Assembly (NCBI GenBank): GCA_036346225.1
Contig: JARFIW010000500.1
Location: 1,860,001-1,924,000 of the forward strand
From: Platerodrilus igneus
Taxonomy: Eukaryota; Arthropoda; Insecta; Coleoptera; Lycidae
DNA length: 64,000 nucleotides
Direction: 5' to 3'
Notes under the pieces: model-generated
The model's database searches: none
What the model was told of the DNA's origin: nothing
What the model saw: only the letters and a program-made list of their open reading frames with translations
Translations under genes and position numbers: made by a program
In this document: in pieces, positions 21,604 to 33,204 of the stretch
Layout of the letters: the number at the start of each line of letters is the position of its first letter
Position numbering within the stretch: the stretch's first letter is position 1

Positions 21604-24140
21604 TTGCAAGTTTTTGCCGGGTTTTCCTGGCGATATTAACATGAAATACAGCCTAAATACATGATTTCTATTTATACATACAATAACTAATTACATAGCA
21701 ATAGGCATATTAACTCGGCAAATATTGTGTTGGGGGATCTTGGTAGTCGTAAGGCCACTTACCCCCTTTTACATACTACTAAATATCATGGCAATGAAGC
21801 AGTTACCTCATAAATATAAAAAACGACTGCTTAAACCTTATGGTAACGTAATGCACACTTCCCCTCAAACGTATAAATAGAAACATATTAAAAATGTTTT
21901 CCACTCCAAGTTATTGAATTTATATGAAATTTAACTATATAAAAATTAATCAGCTGATTTCACGTTAAGCATATTGGCTACCTAAAAGTTGCTCCCAGTG
22001 CGCAACACAAATTGAAGGCACTCATTCTTCTAAACTTAAAAATTTTCACCTAATGTATTCAAATCATACATTAATAAATCAGTCATCTTCAATTTGTGTC
22101 ATAAATGTCAAACTTAAAATTTTTTATTATTTTGACAACGATCCTAGGTCATGGATCGAAACTTAAATAAAGACGATTTTAACAACTTTGAGTGGTTTAT
22201 TTCCCAAAGAAGATTATGGAAAAAAAACTAAAAGATGATCTTGCCTGTCATACCTTAAATCATAATGGCTAGTCTGCCTCCCTTTCGGCAAATTTCCGTA
22301 TCGTGATAACTACTTGTTGCCAATTTCCCATCTACACTCTAGCTGTCATATTACTCTTCCTGTTTGTTGATGAATGAGCCAAGCACTGACAATAGATACG
22401 TTGAGCCACATAAAAATGTATCACCACTTTTTGGAACAAATTCTAATTTTATAGCGGCTAACCTCTCCGTCCATTAGATCGGTTCCTCCCATACTTTTAT
22501 TATATTCTCTAGTAGCAAATCACATTGGTATTTGTATATACTTGTGTTCTACTTTTTTTGGCATGCTATGTAGAATTAATACCATGGCAATTGGAAGCTA
22601 TTGTCACATAATTGTTATCTAACCAATAAATAGTTACTGTGTTATAAATATAAAAAAACAACACGAATTTAGGTGCCAAAATTTGTTACATGCCGAAAAT
22701 CGGCTATGTAAACATTTTTGATTTTAGTTTTGAGTATGCGACTGAAATCACGCCAATATTTTAAAAATAGACTTGTGCGTGCATTTCCGTCACTTCAGAC
22801 AGTTGCGTCGGCGCCAGAGAATGCGCAGACGCGGAGTGTGGAAGGAAGTGCGCATTTTCCGTCACGACTGGGACTAGTGAACGAGACAGTGTGGTTATCT
22901 GTGGTGTGCCTTTGTCTTCTCTTTCAGGGAATGTAGGTTTCCTCTACCGTATCTATTATCGTTCTTCACCTTATTCCTGTTGTACCACTACAAACAAGAA
23001 GAGGGAAAACAGAAAATCTGGTATCGAGGGCGAAGCTCTACCCACGCCCAACTAACACCAAGATCCTATAGCTGCCATGTTGTGAAGCGCTCCACATTTT
23101 ACGCGAGTACATTTATCTTTTTCTTTGTATGTGATACAAATTTGAGATGCAAGAATGACATAACACCTTGTTGCACAATATTATGAACGTGTTTATTATG
23201 TTACCAACTGTCGTAGTGGCTCATCAATTACGCGTGGGACTTTAACAGTATACCTTAGACTAGAACAGGGTGGAGTATAACAAATTATGACTCGTATAAA
23301 CAGTTACGTATAAATGTACTTTAGTACCATGTGTAGTTTTACAGTAGGTGTAACATTGCAGTTTTTTAATACAAGAATGAATAATAATTGACCGTCTGAA
23401 ATAGCTTATCTTTATTAATATAAATATTTACGATAGATAGAGCTAGTTATGACCTTATCACATTTGGATAACGCTCCTCTAAATGTAATCTCAAGATCCT
23501 CTTTGGGTCAGTAGCTTTTTTCAGCAAATTCACAGTGAAGTTGTTGTGACCTACAACATTTGGAACAAAGATATTAAGATAAATAACTGGAAATGGTAGG
23601 AATTCGCAGGTTACTTCACTGCAATTTTCACGCACAAACTCTCACCATATCTGTTGAGCGAGGTAGATAAAAATAGGCTCTCCATTCATAGCATCCGTTC
23701 ACACGAACTACTCAAAATCCTTCCAACTGTCAAACGTTCTGATGCACAGTACTTCAAGTGTGAAAAACGTCTATTCGACAAAATACATGTAATAAATTAT
23801 AGGTTCCTCCCCTACGGAGAAGGGATCTCAAACCATATATTCATAATGCATCGTAACCTACTTTATACTACTTAAATTAATGATGAGAAATAACATTCCG
23901 TAATTTTTATAGTGAAATAAAATAGCTCAAAATTAAAGGACTAAAATACGTTACGTTAAACAAACAAATAAAATCTACATGAACGAATTTATAATACACT
24001 CTAGTAACAAACAGTTTTAAGACAGCAATCTTGTCCTTTACTTAGTAGTAGCCCATCAAGTTAGATGGCATGTTAATGTAACCAAATAGTCACACTAGGC
24101 TTTGATGGCTTTATAAAAAAAATATTATTTCATTTTTTAG
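21604..24140. other. Unassigned stretch with a GC-richer patch
   Basis: About 22715-23060 is GC-richer, with several CpGs near 22805-22865 and a pyrimidine tract plus AG (near 22915-22928) that could be a splice acceptor. Open frames on the minus strand (23635-23447) and plus strand (23654-23875) look protein-like but I do not recognise them. They may be further repeat DNA. Confidence 0.3.
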
Positions 24141-24163
24141 ATAAAAAATATTCTTTTTAAATT

Positions 24164-24169
24164 TTTATT
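24164..24169 (-). terminator. Candidate poly(A) signal of ATG9
   Basis: AATAAA on the minus strand, about 215 nt below the ATG9 stop codon. It is the first canonical hexamer I find in the AT-rich 3' flank. The site itself is not demonstrated. Confidence 0.4.
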
Positions 24170-24381
24170 CAAATAATGGAAACGTAACTACTTAAAATTT
24201 GTTATAAACTATGATAGTTAATATGGAACATGTGTAGGAAATTAGTACTATTTACAATTAAATAATTACACTTTATACATACCAAATTTCATTTTGGCAT
24301 CATATTTACATTAAACAAAATAATTTAGTTTGACTAATAAAATTAAACTAACAATTTGTATTTATACTTAAAATGACTAGA

Positions 24382-24819
24382 TCATTGACTTGAAAGCAGA
24401 GGTGTAGTTTCTACTACTGGTCGTTGATAGCGATTGCCAACTTGGCGATAATGGCGATCATGAAGGTACAATGTACTTAAACTCATATTGTTTGGATTTG
24501 AATTGGCAGGGCCTTCCATTTTATATGGAATGCCATATGAACTCTCATGTAAATCTGCTTGATTTGAATAGTCTCCACCGGGCTGTGCCATTATTACACT
24601 ATCACGTTGTACAGCTTCTACAAATTGTAAAGCATCTGGTGGAGGCCTCCAACAGGGATTTGTTAAAGTGAAATGAACCAATGATAATTCAGTCTTGCCA
24701 TCTTCTGCCTGTGTATATTGATCAGGTGCAGCCTGTGCATGTTGTTGCCCTTGCCAGTCAGGATTACCATGTTTTCTGACATCCATTTGGGCAAAGCTGC
24801 AAACATCACCCACACCAAT
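24382..24819 (-). CDS. ATG9: ATG9, last coding exon (C-terminal tail)
   Basis: This is the cytosolic tail of autophagy-related protein 9, residues 499-643 of the model. It starts at a TTATTGCAG acceptor (AG at 24821-24820) with IGVGDVCSFAQMDVRKHG, which follows NFTVSV of the previous exon in phase 0. AEDGKTELSLVHFTLTNPCW is a conserved tail block, and MSLSTLYLHDRH resembles the conserved MSL-x-x-LY-x-H block near the end of animal ATG9. The stop is TGA (24384-24382). The tail is about 145 residues, against roughly 280 in human ATG9A; the low-complexity part between the conserved blocks is mostly absent. A different last exon in other isoforms cannot be excluded. It ends TTPLLSSQ. Confidence 0.93.
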   Translation of the reverse strand: MGVGDVCSFAQMDVRKHGNPDWQGQQHAQAAPDQYTQAEDGKTELSLVHFTLTNPCWRPPPDALQFVEAVQRDSVIMAQPGGDYSNQADLHESSYGIPYKMEGPANSNPNNMSLSTLYLHDRHYRQVGNRYQRPVVETTPLLSSQ

Positions 24820-25239
24820 CTGCAATAAATATTTATCATCAGAATTAACCTAAATTAGGTGGTAATGCCAATTCTCTATTTTCTTTTATTAATATTGAAT
24901 TGTGCAAGTAATTTAATAGACGTGTGGCCAGAGTGGACAGGGTTCATGAATGCTCAGCTCCACTGACAATCATTGTTTATTTAGTTGTTGACAGTGTTGC
25001 ATTTCATAATATATATATCAAGCTAATGATCTGGGCTAAACATCCAGGGAAAGTGTGCAGATGGTTTGAAAAAGATAAAGCCAAATCAAGACACTTTCTT
25101 CTTGGGTGTTTTCGCGAAGAGATACACATTTCCCTTTTAATTTTTAACTTTTGTATATGATATATTAATAGTTCAGTTTTCCTAGAAATTTATAATGTGA
25201 AGTATTATATACATGGGGAGCAACACTCACCACACCTCT

Positions 25240-26640
25240 GACAATATAATTGCAAAATTCATCTACCTCCCCTAACTCGGTATTACCTATTTTTAATTTT
25301 GGTTTAGGACTAGGCTGTAACTCACTTGTCATTATCTTTGTCTTTCCTTAGTTAATTCTCATACTATAGTTACTCTGTAGTATCTCATCTAAAATATTTA
25401 AAAACTCTCCTAACTCTTTTCTAGACTCTGCTATAATGGCTATATCATCTGCAAAATGTTACATGTCTATTTTCTGCCCCTGTACACTAAATACCTATCT
25501 CTTTTCTCTCTCTAGCTAAATTTTAAGCTTCCTCAATATAAACATTAAAAATCAAGGGAGATAGTATACAGCCCTGTCTAACACCATTTATAATCTTAGC
25601 TTCTTTTCTATTTCATCAAATCTAATTACTACGTTTTGGTTTTTATATAGACTGTAAATAATTTTTCTATCCCAATGAGAGATTCCTATTTTTCGCAAAA
25701 CCCTGAACATAACAATCCAATTAACCCTATCAAATGCTTTTTCTAAATCTACAAATGCGAAATTAGTCTTTTAATTTTTTTGTAATCTTTTTTTCGATAA
25801 TTACCCTAATCATTAGTATCAGTTCTCTAGTCCCTCTGTCTTCACGAAAACCATATTGGTCTTTGCCTAAATAATTCTCAGTCAAAGCTTCTACTCTATT
25901 TTTAATTATTATTGTTAGTATTCTCACACCTATCAGCTTCAGACTTTTTTGGGATTGGGATAATAATATTTTTTTCGAAATCTATTGGGACCTCATCTGT
26001 GTCATATATTACTTTTGTTAGTTCATATAATCTGTCTAAAGTTTTCTGACTTGCATATTTTATTAATTCTGCGGGTACATCGTCTATCCCCTATGCTTTA
26101 TTTAGTTTAAGATTCCTAACAGATCTCAAATTCCTCTCTTAATATTGAGAACCCTATTCCTACATCTTCTTGGTCGTTCCCTAACTCATCCATATCGTCT
26201 CCCTTCTTCTAAATATCCTTTCCATCTATCTGCTACCTCAACTTTATTTATTAGAAGCTCATTGTTCTCATCTTTAATATCGTCATATTTTTTCCTATCT
26301 TCCCCGAAAAACTTTTCAACTACCTTGTAAGCCCTATCTGTCTTACCTACTCTCAAATCATCTTGTATTCCCTTACAATTCTCCTCCATCCATTTATTTC
26401 TAGCTTTTCTACACTCATGTACTATCTTATTTCTAACTCTATTATATTTTTGCTTACTTTCACTATCCAATTCTCTGAAAGGTTTAAGGTTTCTTCTATT
26501 CTCTATTAAATCTAATATCTCCTTTGTTACTCAGGGTTTTCTCGCTTCTACTTTTTTCTTACCTATAGTCTGTGTTGCTGTATCATGTACAGTTCTTTAT
26601 TTTATACGTTCCCTCCTATAGCTATCTCTTTAATCTTTTG
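25240..26640 (-). mobile_element. RTE-like LINE relic in the ATG9 intron
   Basis: The minus strand encodes a second member of the RTE-like LINE family seen at 9-14 kb. From 26470 down it reads NRVRNKIVHECRKARNKWME, KTDRAYKVVEKFFGEDRKKY and KVEVADRWKGYLE, the linker between endonuclease and reverse transcriptase. Below come GVRQGCILSPLIFNVYIEEA (about 25590-25540) and the last palm region near 25440, where ADDIAI is readable. Several shifts and stops interrupt it. It lies in the same orientation as the host gene. The C-terminus past about 25240 is missing. Confidence 0.8.
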
Positions 26641-27969
26641 TATATAATCATTTTTAATTAATCAGGATATTACAAATTTTGTTCCTATAAAAATAATTCC
26701 AATAAGAAAGTACAATTTTATTCTTTTAAATACGTTGTATGGTAAAAATGAAGGCCGATGACATTAAAAAAAAACTACAAAGCAGACATCAAAATGTAAC
26801 AATCCCTGCGTATACATTTTCCATGAATTAATACATTGAAGAATAATTTAGAAAAGAAAAATGGAGTGAGGTGAGTGAATGTTGGAAGTTGAATGAAATG
26901 CAACTTAAAGGAATAGAAACGCTGCATACAATAAATTATGTGAACTTACTCTCGTGTTAGGCGAGCTATTTTTAATGCACCTGTGGGTGGAATTAGTATA
27001 GTGTAGCAATTTAGAGGGAGTGGAATTGAAACTGTTTATCCTGTCATAAGTTAGAATTTTGGGGTTGTCTTGTAGCTGTTGTTTGAAAATGGAAAAAGGA
27101 AAAATACTGATGGCTGTTGGAAATTCTGGAATTAAAAAAGTTAGTACCCTTATGAATAATTATGTAACGTTTTAAAAATACTGTTATGAATTTTTAAATG
27201 CTAATTGTGTGTATTTTGGTAATAAGACAGTAATTGAGTGAAAATAATTATTTGATTGGACTAATTAATGATTTGAATGTCAGATTTATTAGTGAAGTTT
27301 AAGAGTATTTAGTAATTTTAGAATGGGCAATAACATGATACAGAAAAAGTTGGGATTTGACTACCTGTTTGTTCTTTTTTTAAGGCCATCATCAATAATT
27401 TGGGCTTTATGAAAGTATTAATAATTAAATATGAAAGCAGGAAAAATTTGGAGTGGTGAATAGTTTTGTCAATGGCATATATTGGTTTTTTTTTACGATT
27501 TTTTTGCGGATGTTATTATTTTAACAATACCTGACCAAAATATGAAATTAGGCATTTGTTTTTAGTATTGTATGTGTACTGAAATAATTTTTTGTGTTAA
27601 TAACGTTTAAGCTCTTAGGTGGATATTTATTTCAATTTATTTGGGAAATAGGTAGAGCCTGTGATATGTAAATGAGATCCAGCTACCCACACGATAGCCA
27701 TGTGGAAGCAGCATTTTATTTTGAATAACTTCTTTAATTATGACCAATTGTAGGATACTAAAGCGAGGGAGTTTTATACGAAATAACTATTTTCTGTATA
27801 AAAATGATATCAAAAGAATTGTTGTGACAGATGGCTTGGCAGCCCTCGATTTAGATAGTAGGAAAACCTTTCAGGATATGTTAACGTAATGTAGAATTTT
27901 TGTATTTAAGCCTTTTTATTTATTATTTTTGTGTTTTTTTACTTTTTTTATATTCTTTTCTCATTTATC

Positions 27970-28060
27970 CATAGGAATCCATTCCCGCACCACTGCAGTT
28001 AGCCGATGCAGCTTTCTATTATTACAGGGTCCCTGCCCCTTCACAGCAAATAACATTTAA
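27970..28060. repeat. Dispersed repeat, copy 1
   Basis: About 85 bp, from CCATAGGAATCCATTCCCGC to GTCCCTGCCCCTTCACAG, closely resembles 52392-52470 in the same orientation. It includes a shared CACTGC-GTTAG-GATGCAGCT-like core. Origin unknown; it may be part of a SINE or of a longer element. Confidence 0.55.
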
Positions 28061-30070
28061 TTCATTTACTGCTTATTTCATGCATAACAGTAAGTGGTGG
28101 TTTTTAACAAAAGCAATAAATTTAAAATTTACAAGTCATTGATATTGAAATTAATGTGAAAGTTAGTGATGGTGGTTTAATACGCAACGAAATCAAAAAT
28201 TTATTATGCCCTGATGAATAAAACCAAAGCCAAAAGAAAAAGCACCGTACTTTTATTTTATTGGTTGATGGTTTCCAATGATCATTTTCGTGATGCGATT
28301 ATTCTTGTCCTGCAGAACATAACCAGTTATCGTGTATGTTATAATTCCTTGGTCAAAGGACGAGTTCTGTTATAATTATTTTTGTTTTTGATTTGTGGCA
28401 AAGCATTTTACCACCCTGTTTTATAAATGAATTTCTTGCAGTAAGTGATTTGTATTAAATTTCAATTACTTTGACCAAGAAGGCTTTGTGTTTTATGATG
28501 CAAGAGCTTACAGTTATTAAAATCTATTTATAAATAATTACTTAGTATTAATGAATGTTATTTTGATTAGATTTTTATCTCCACTTCCATTTTAATTTCA
28601 TTTAAATATTACAGCAAAGAATGTGCAATTTTGCCACACTAGGTTTTTGAAAATAAATTGTTATACATGGTTGGTATTTTGTACTTATCAATTTAGTTAA
28701 AATCGGTTATTTGTTTGGTGATAATGCAAACTGTGAATTGGAGAAACTATTAGTTTAACATGCTTGTGTTCGTGTTACCAGAAGAATAATAACCGGCTAG
28801 GTCTAGAATCTTCCTTTTATTAGAGCCACTTACCAACTTACCTCACCCCACCCTGGAATTGTTTTTAAGATATAGCAATATCATCGACTACAAACGATTG
28901 GATAAGACCCCATTCTCATTTCCATGATACATGTAAATTTATATACATCACACATGTTTATTAAAAATCTCCCGATTTATTTTTAAGTATGGGCAGCTGT
29001 CTTCGAAATGAAAAATCACTGATAATGAATCAAGTTTCTTCTCTGAGAATTAATTTGAAAATTCATTTGTAAGAAAATAAATATTTACTCTTAATATTTA
29101 TGCTCGTACATGTTTGATATGTTCACAAATTTAATTAAGATGGAGAAAATATTATTCTGTTTCTGTTTTATATCTTATTTTCTGTTACGGTTACCAAAGT
29201 TCGATTTAAGGTCTGAAATAATGTACGTTTCATTAAGTATTTAATTAAAATCAAAAGTTATTTTTGATTCTGGAGCAATAACAACGTGGAAAATTTATAA
29301 CGTAAAATATTTCTGCAATAATAGCAGACCAGTCGTACATTGATTGACCAATAAACCCCAACGTAATTGTAAATGTACTGTAAATTGTTTTTAAAAAGAC
29401 TTGCCGAAATCTTCTCCTGCTGTTGTAAATAGTAGCACTCGTAGAATAACAAAAGGAATAGGCAGAATAAGGAAAATAATCACAACTCGCTTTATGCACG
29501 TTTATGCCCGAACCGATCGTGAATTTCACCTTGGCTTGTTCCCGTACACATCTTGAGTTCTTACACATCCAAACATTATCGTTCATTTTCCCATGCGTAC
29601 ATTCGCTCTCTACTTAAATAAATCGTATTTCTCAATGTGCAGACATGGTGCATAAACAATTTTTTTTAGAAGTTCTAATATTTTCTGTTTTGGAACAATC
29701 AAGTAATGAAACAAATATTCATGTTCTTAATAATTGCAATTAGCTTCGAATTCAATACAATTTAGACCTGAAAACCTATAAAAAAATTTCAATACTATTT
29801 TAAACCGGTTTGCAACATAAAAATTAATATTTCATTTGCTTTCAATTTCTCAGTATTGTATTGACCATTGGCTATTCAAATTACTAGTATGTTACATACA
29901 TAAAGTTTTTTATAATACTGGTACGAGGTTGAAATCTTGAAAAAAGAACTTTTGGGTACAACCAAGATATACGAGTCATAAAATTGAAGATTTGACATTA
30001 CAAAAGAAAACTCATTGCTGTATTCTCAAGTACCTAAATAATATTCTAGAAAAAATTAATAAATACTTAC

Positions 30071-31273
30071 CACCGAAACAGTAAAATTCCTATAAAAATC
30101 AACTATATCCAATACTCGTGGATGTATATGTCTCCATAAAATATATGGTGTAAGTACGGGAGAAAGTAATTCTTCAAGTAAACCAACAAAACGATATTGA
30201 AATAGTTGTTGAAACTCAGTGCGTATTCGGTGTGTATGTGCTTGACCTTGCCATCCAGCTGGAAGATAGTGTGTTTGAGCTACAACGTTTGATAGTAATG
30301 TTTCTGGACACCAGGCTGAAGTTTCATTCGGTATAAGCGAGCGACATATTGCTAAACTTGCTCCAAGAACAGTAATAGTTGTCAAAACATGTTCGACTGA
30401 TAATACATCTTCATCATATATAGTTAAAGCGAGTAATACAGCAAGTACTGCACCACACATAAAAGCCACACTACGTGCTATCACAGTGGCCATGGGTGAA
30501 CTAAATGCCGCTAAGTAATGTGATGCCGGCTGATGAGCTCGATTCAGGCGAGCTTGTAATTCATGATCTAACTCGTTGAAATGTCGTACATATAAGCGAG
30601 CATATAAAGACCAGGATCTTAAACCAAGGCTACCAGGCTCCCTCTTTACTATTTCAGCATAACTGAAAAATGCATACAGTACTTGCCACAACAATATGAG
30701 TGGTGCTAACAAAAGATTCGCAAATGCAAGCCATAAAATGTGTTGACCCAACTTATTAGCTAACTCGTGTCTTAAATTTACTTTCCGATAATCTTCTCTT
30801 AAATGCCATGGATTTTGAAATGGCGCCCATGGTCCCCAAAATAACAACATTTGCATATTATATCTAAGGCCTCGTGTCCAATATACAACTTCGCCTATTA
30901 AAGGAACTTGTAATCTTGGTGGCAGTAGTCGTTTATTTGCCATTGCCACGAGATAATTTTGCTGCCTCAAAATACGATGATATATATCTAATTCACTAAG
31001 TTCTCTTTTGTGTATACACATTTGTTGTTCTAACTGTACAGCACGTACCCTTGTTTGAATATCATGCCACGTTAAATTATCTAAATCTGAATCTAGTACT
31101 TTCAAAGCTGAATTAAAAAATTGTTTAATATCCCAAAAGTAAACCATATTATAAATTCCACGGAAAAATCGTAATGCCCAAATTATAGTTGCTGTTAAGA
31201 GAGCAATCCATGTGAAACTTGTGAAATGACTACGACACACTTCTGGTGGATACACCACGTCTCCAATAGTAAC
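30071..31273 (-). CDS. ATG9: ATG9, central coding exon (transmembrane core)
   Basis: This exon of 401 codons (model residues 98-498) holds the core of ATG9, the multispanning membrane protein that supplies lipid to growing autophagosomes. ATG9 is known as a homotrimeric phospholipid scramblase working with ATG2. The exon begins after a TTTATTTCAG acceptor with VTIGDVVYPPEVC and ends at NFTVSV before a GTAAGT donor. Hydrophobic spans are at about residues 114-135, 277-303, 363-382 and 390-408. Very conserved blocks include CIHKRELSELDIYHRILR (183-200), LLFWGPWAPF, LYAFFSYAEIVKREPGSLG (296-314), LTIYDEDVLSVEHVLTT, and YLPAGWQGQAH. There is no stop or frame break. Conservation across the whole exon leaves little doubt about identity. 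Confidence 0.98.
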
Positions 31274-31499
31274 CTGAAATAAAAAGAAAAGTAATTTATT
31301 GCTTTGTGTTATTTTGGGCATCTTGTTAACACTACTTTCTTTTGCTTCTATTTCAAAAGCAGTACAATTATTGAAACTGTTAACTGATCACCTTTGATTT
31401 CATATGTGTACCAGAAATTCTATTAATTTTTATAATCTTTGGTTTACCTGTTTTATTTCTAGTTTTGGAGTTATTAGCTGAAAATTAATTTTGAGTTCT

Positions 31500-31720
31500 A
31501 AAGCATTTTTGGGGAATAGTGCGGGATATATTACAAACAGAGATAGGAAAAAAAGAGATAGTGGTAGGCTTATATTAGGCTAATGCACGCACATAGTCAA
31601 AGATGCAGACTGTAAATTTCAGGGAAATGCGTAGGTTAGCTCAGAATAGGAAACAATGAGGGTACGCGTCTAACCAGTTCCTGGACTGAAGGCCTAATGA
31701 AGATGAGATCAAAAATTACT
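31500..31720 (+). mobile_element. RTE-like LINE 3' end in the ATG9 intron
   Basis: The plus strand reads ITNRDRKKRDSGRLILG and THIVKDADC in frame, followed by the tail motif found at 8.4-9.1 kb and 59.8 kb (there in reverse orientation): GGGAAATGCGTAGGTTAGCT, then CTAACCAGTTCCTGGACTG. This is the last part of the LINE protein plus 3' end. It is antisense to ATG9. Confidence 0.7.
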
Positions 31721-32507
31721 TGAATTAATGAAAACATTTTCGACGAACAAAATTACTATCTAAATTCTTATCCTAATAACAATAATGTACTGTCAGTACG
31801 TTTATAAGTTCCAGAAATTTAATCAAAAATACACGATGAGTGATTTTGTGACTGTAAATAATTAGAACACCACTAAAAGCCATTATCTTCTGGATTTAAT
31901 TTGTTTTGACTAGATCATACAGAAACTTCGAAAAAACTAGCTGTTCTGAATCAATATGTTTTTGTCCAACAATAAGTCATTGATTAACTAGAAACCAAGG
32001 CATTCCTCAAATTAAAAGTAATCAAGCTGGCGAGGTACTATTCGAACTCCAATGACTAACTTCAAATTATTATTAAAGCATAAACTACCATTATACAGAC
32101 AAGCAATAACAGCGAGTGACGGGTTAAAATCCCCTTCCACATACTGGTCAAACAAGTAAAGAACAGTAATGGTATACCTGAAATAAAGCCTCAAGGAAGT
32201 ATAACACTATCAATTCTATGGAAGTAGGGTTGTGGATACTATGACAGCTAGAAATACAACCTTGATATATACGACCTTGATATACATCACATGAACCCAG
32301 TGCCTCTGCTGTAAAAACTTTGAATGAAAATTTTTTTTAAATGTTTCGCAGTTTGTTGTAAATAAAAGGGCTTCTGCGTTTTAAAGCGTCAGTATCCAGT
32401 TGTTAGGTTAAACTATGGTGTTTCAGAGTTAACATTACAACAAAAAGAAACAAACAAATTAAAATTTGCTTAAAAGTAAATTATCTTGTAAAGGTTGGTA
32501 ATACTTA

Positions 32508-32553
32508 TAGTTTTGAAGATAGAAAAATAATTTATTTTTCATCTTCAAAACTA
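32508..32553. repeat. A/T-rich hairpin in ATG9 intron 1
   Basis: TAGTTTTGAAGATAGAAAAA and its reverse complement (with one base missing) flank a loop of 3-4 bp. The arms of about 20 bp would form a stable stem. I cannot tell whether it is a small-RNA precursor or part of a decayed inverted-repeat element. Confidence 0.6.
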
Positions 32554-32854
32554 CAATTAATATTGGAATTTATTTTATTTGAAATGTGAATTTCTAAACA
32601 AGTTTAAATGAATTTTTAAATTGTTTGTTTAATTTTTTGTCCATTTTTAAGTTTTATACATATGATTTTATTATATAATGATAGTGTGCTATTTCAGTAT
32701 TACTACATTGATTATTTCATTTAGAAATACATTAATACAAATGGCAATTCAAAAATAACTTTGCCAAATTTATACACAAACCATATTATTTCTAAAAAGC
32801 TCTTCTTTATGATACAACTTATTTACATTAAATGTATGCTTAGAACTGTCTTAC

Positions 32855-33145
32855 CTTAGTATGATTCGAAGGATTTGGTTTGTCCCGAAATAACAAAGGA
32901 TAGTCGATACAATGGAATAAAAACATCGAAAAAGAAACTACGAAAAGGAATTGTACTAATTCTAGTGCTTCTTGTAACATCATACAAAAGAAGCCATGTC
33001 GTTGATGGTATCGATACATTCGTGAAAAAAATGAATCCAAATCTTCTATATGGTTCCATTTTGAACGAGATGATTCTACAACATGAATTAATATTCCACT
33101 CTCCTCTTGTTCGCCACCTTCATGCAATGCTGCATAACTCTGCAT
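32855..33145 (-). CDS. ATG9: ATG9, first coding exon (N-terminus)
   Basis: 97 codons encode the N-terminal cytosolic region and first membrane span of ATG9. The conserved block KWNHIEDLDSFFSRMYRYHQ (residues 29-48) is followed by a hydrophobic segment at about 58-82. The exon ends SNHTK at donor GTAAGA. I chose the ATG at 33145. It aligns well with the short N-terminus of other animal ATG9 proteins, and an in-frame TAA lies just upstream at about 33156-33154. A possible acceptor (TTTTTTTCTAG, near 33163-33173) lies above it, so the exon may start with a short 5' UTR. Residues 4-7 are YAAL, a YxxΦ-type adaptor-binding motif in the place where mammalian ATG9A carries its YxxL sorting signal. 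The promoter and 5' UTR exons were not found. Confidence 0.92.
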
Positions 33146-33204
33146 CTTCTGTTTTTAATGTTCTAGAAAAAAACTATACATTATTAATTAAGAATCTGGT
33201 ATAG

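Larger units (their letters stand above)
24820..30070 (-). other. ATG9 intron 2
   Basis: This intron of 5251 bp has donor GTAAGT (30070-30065) and acceptor TTGCAG, in phase 0. It contains an RTE-like LINE relic (about 25240-26640) and one copy of a dispersed repeat (about 27970-28060). A protein-like minus-strand open frame at 29586-29251 is not recognised. The remainder is AT-rich and featureless. Confidence 0.85.
31274..32854 (-). other. ATG9 intron 1
   Basis: 1581 bp, with donor GTAAGA (32854 downward) and acceptor TTTCAG at 31274-31279, in phase 0. It contains an RTE-like LINE tail (about 31500-31720) and an A/T hairpin (32508-32553). Confidence 0.85.

Noticed and set aside
32875..33204. 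Plus-strand open frame of 109 codons
   Set aside because: It is the antisense of the conserved first ATG9 exon.
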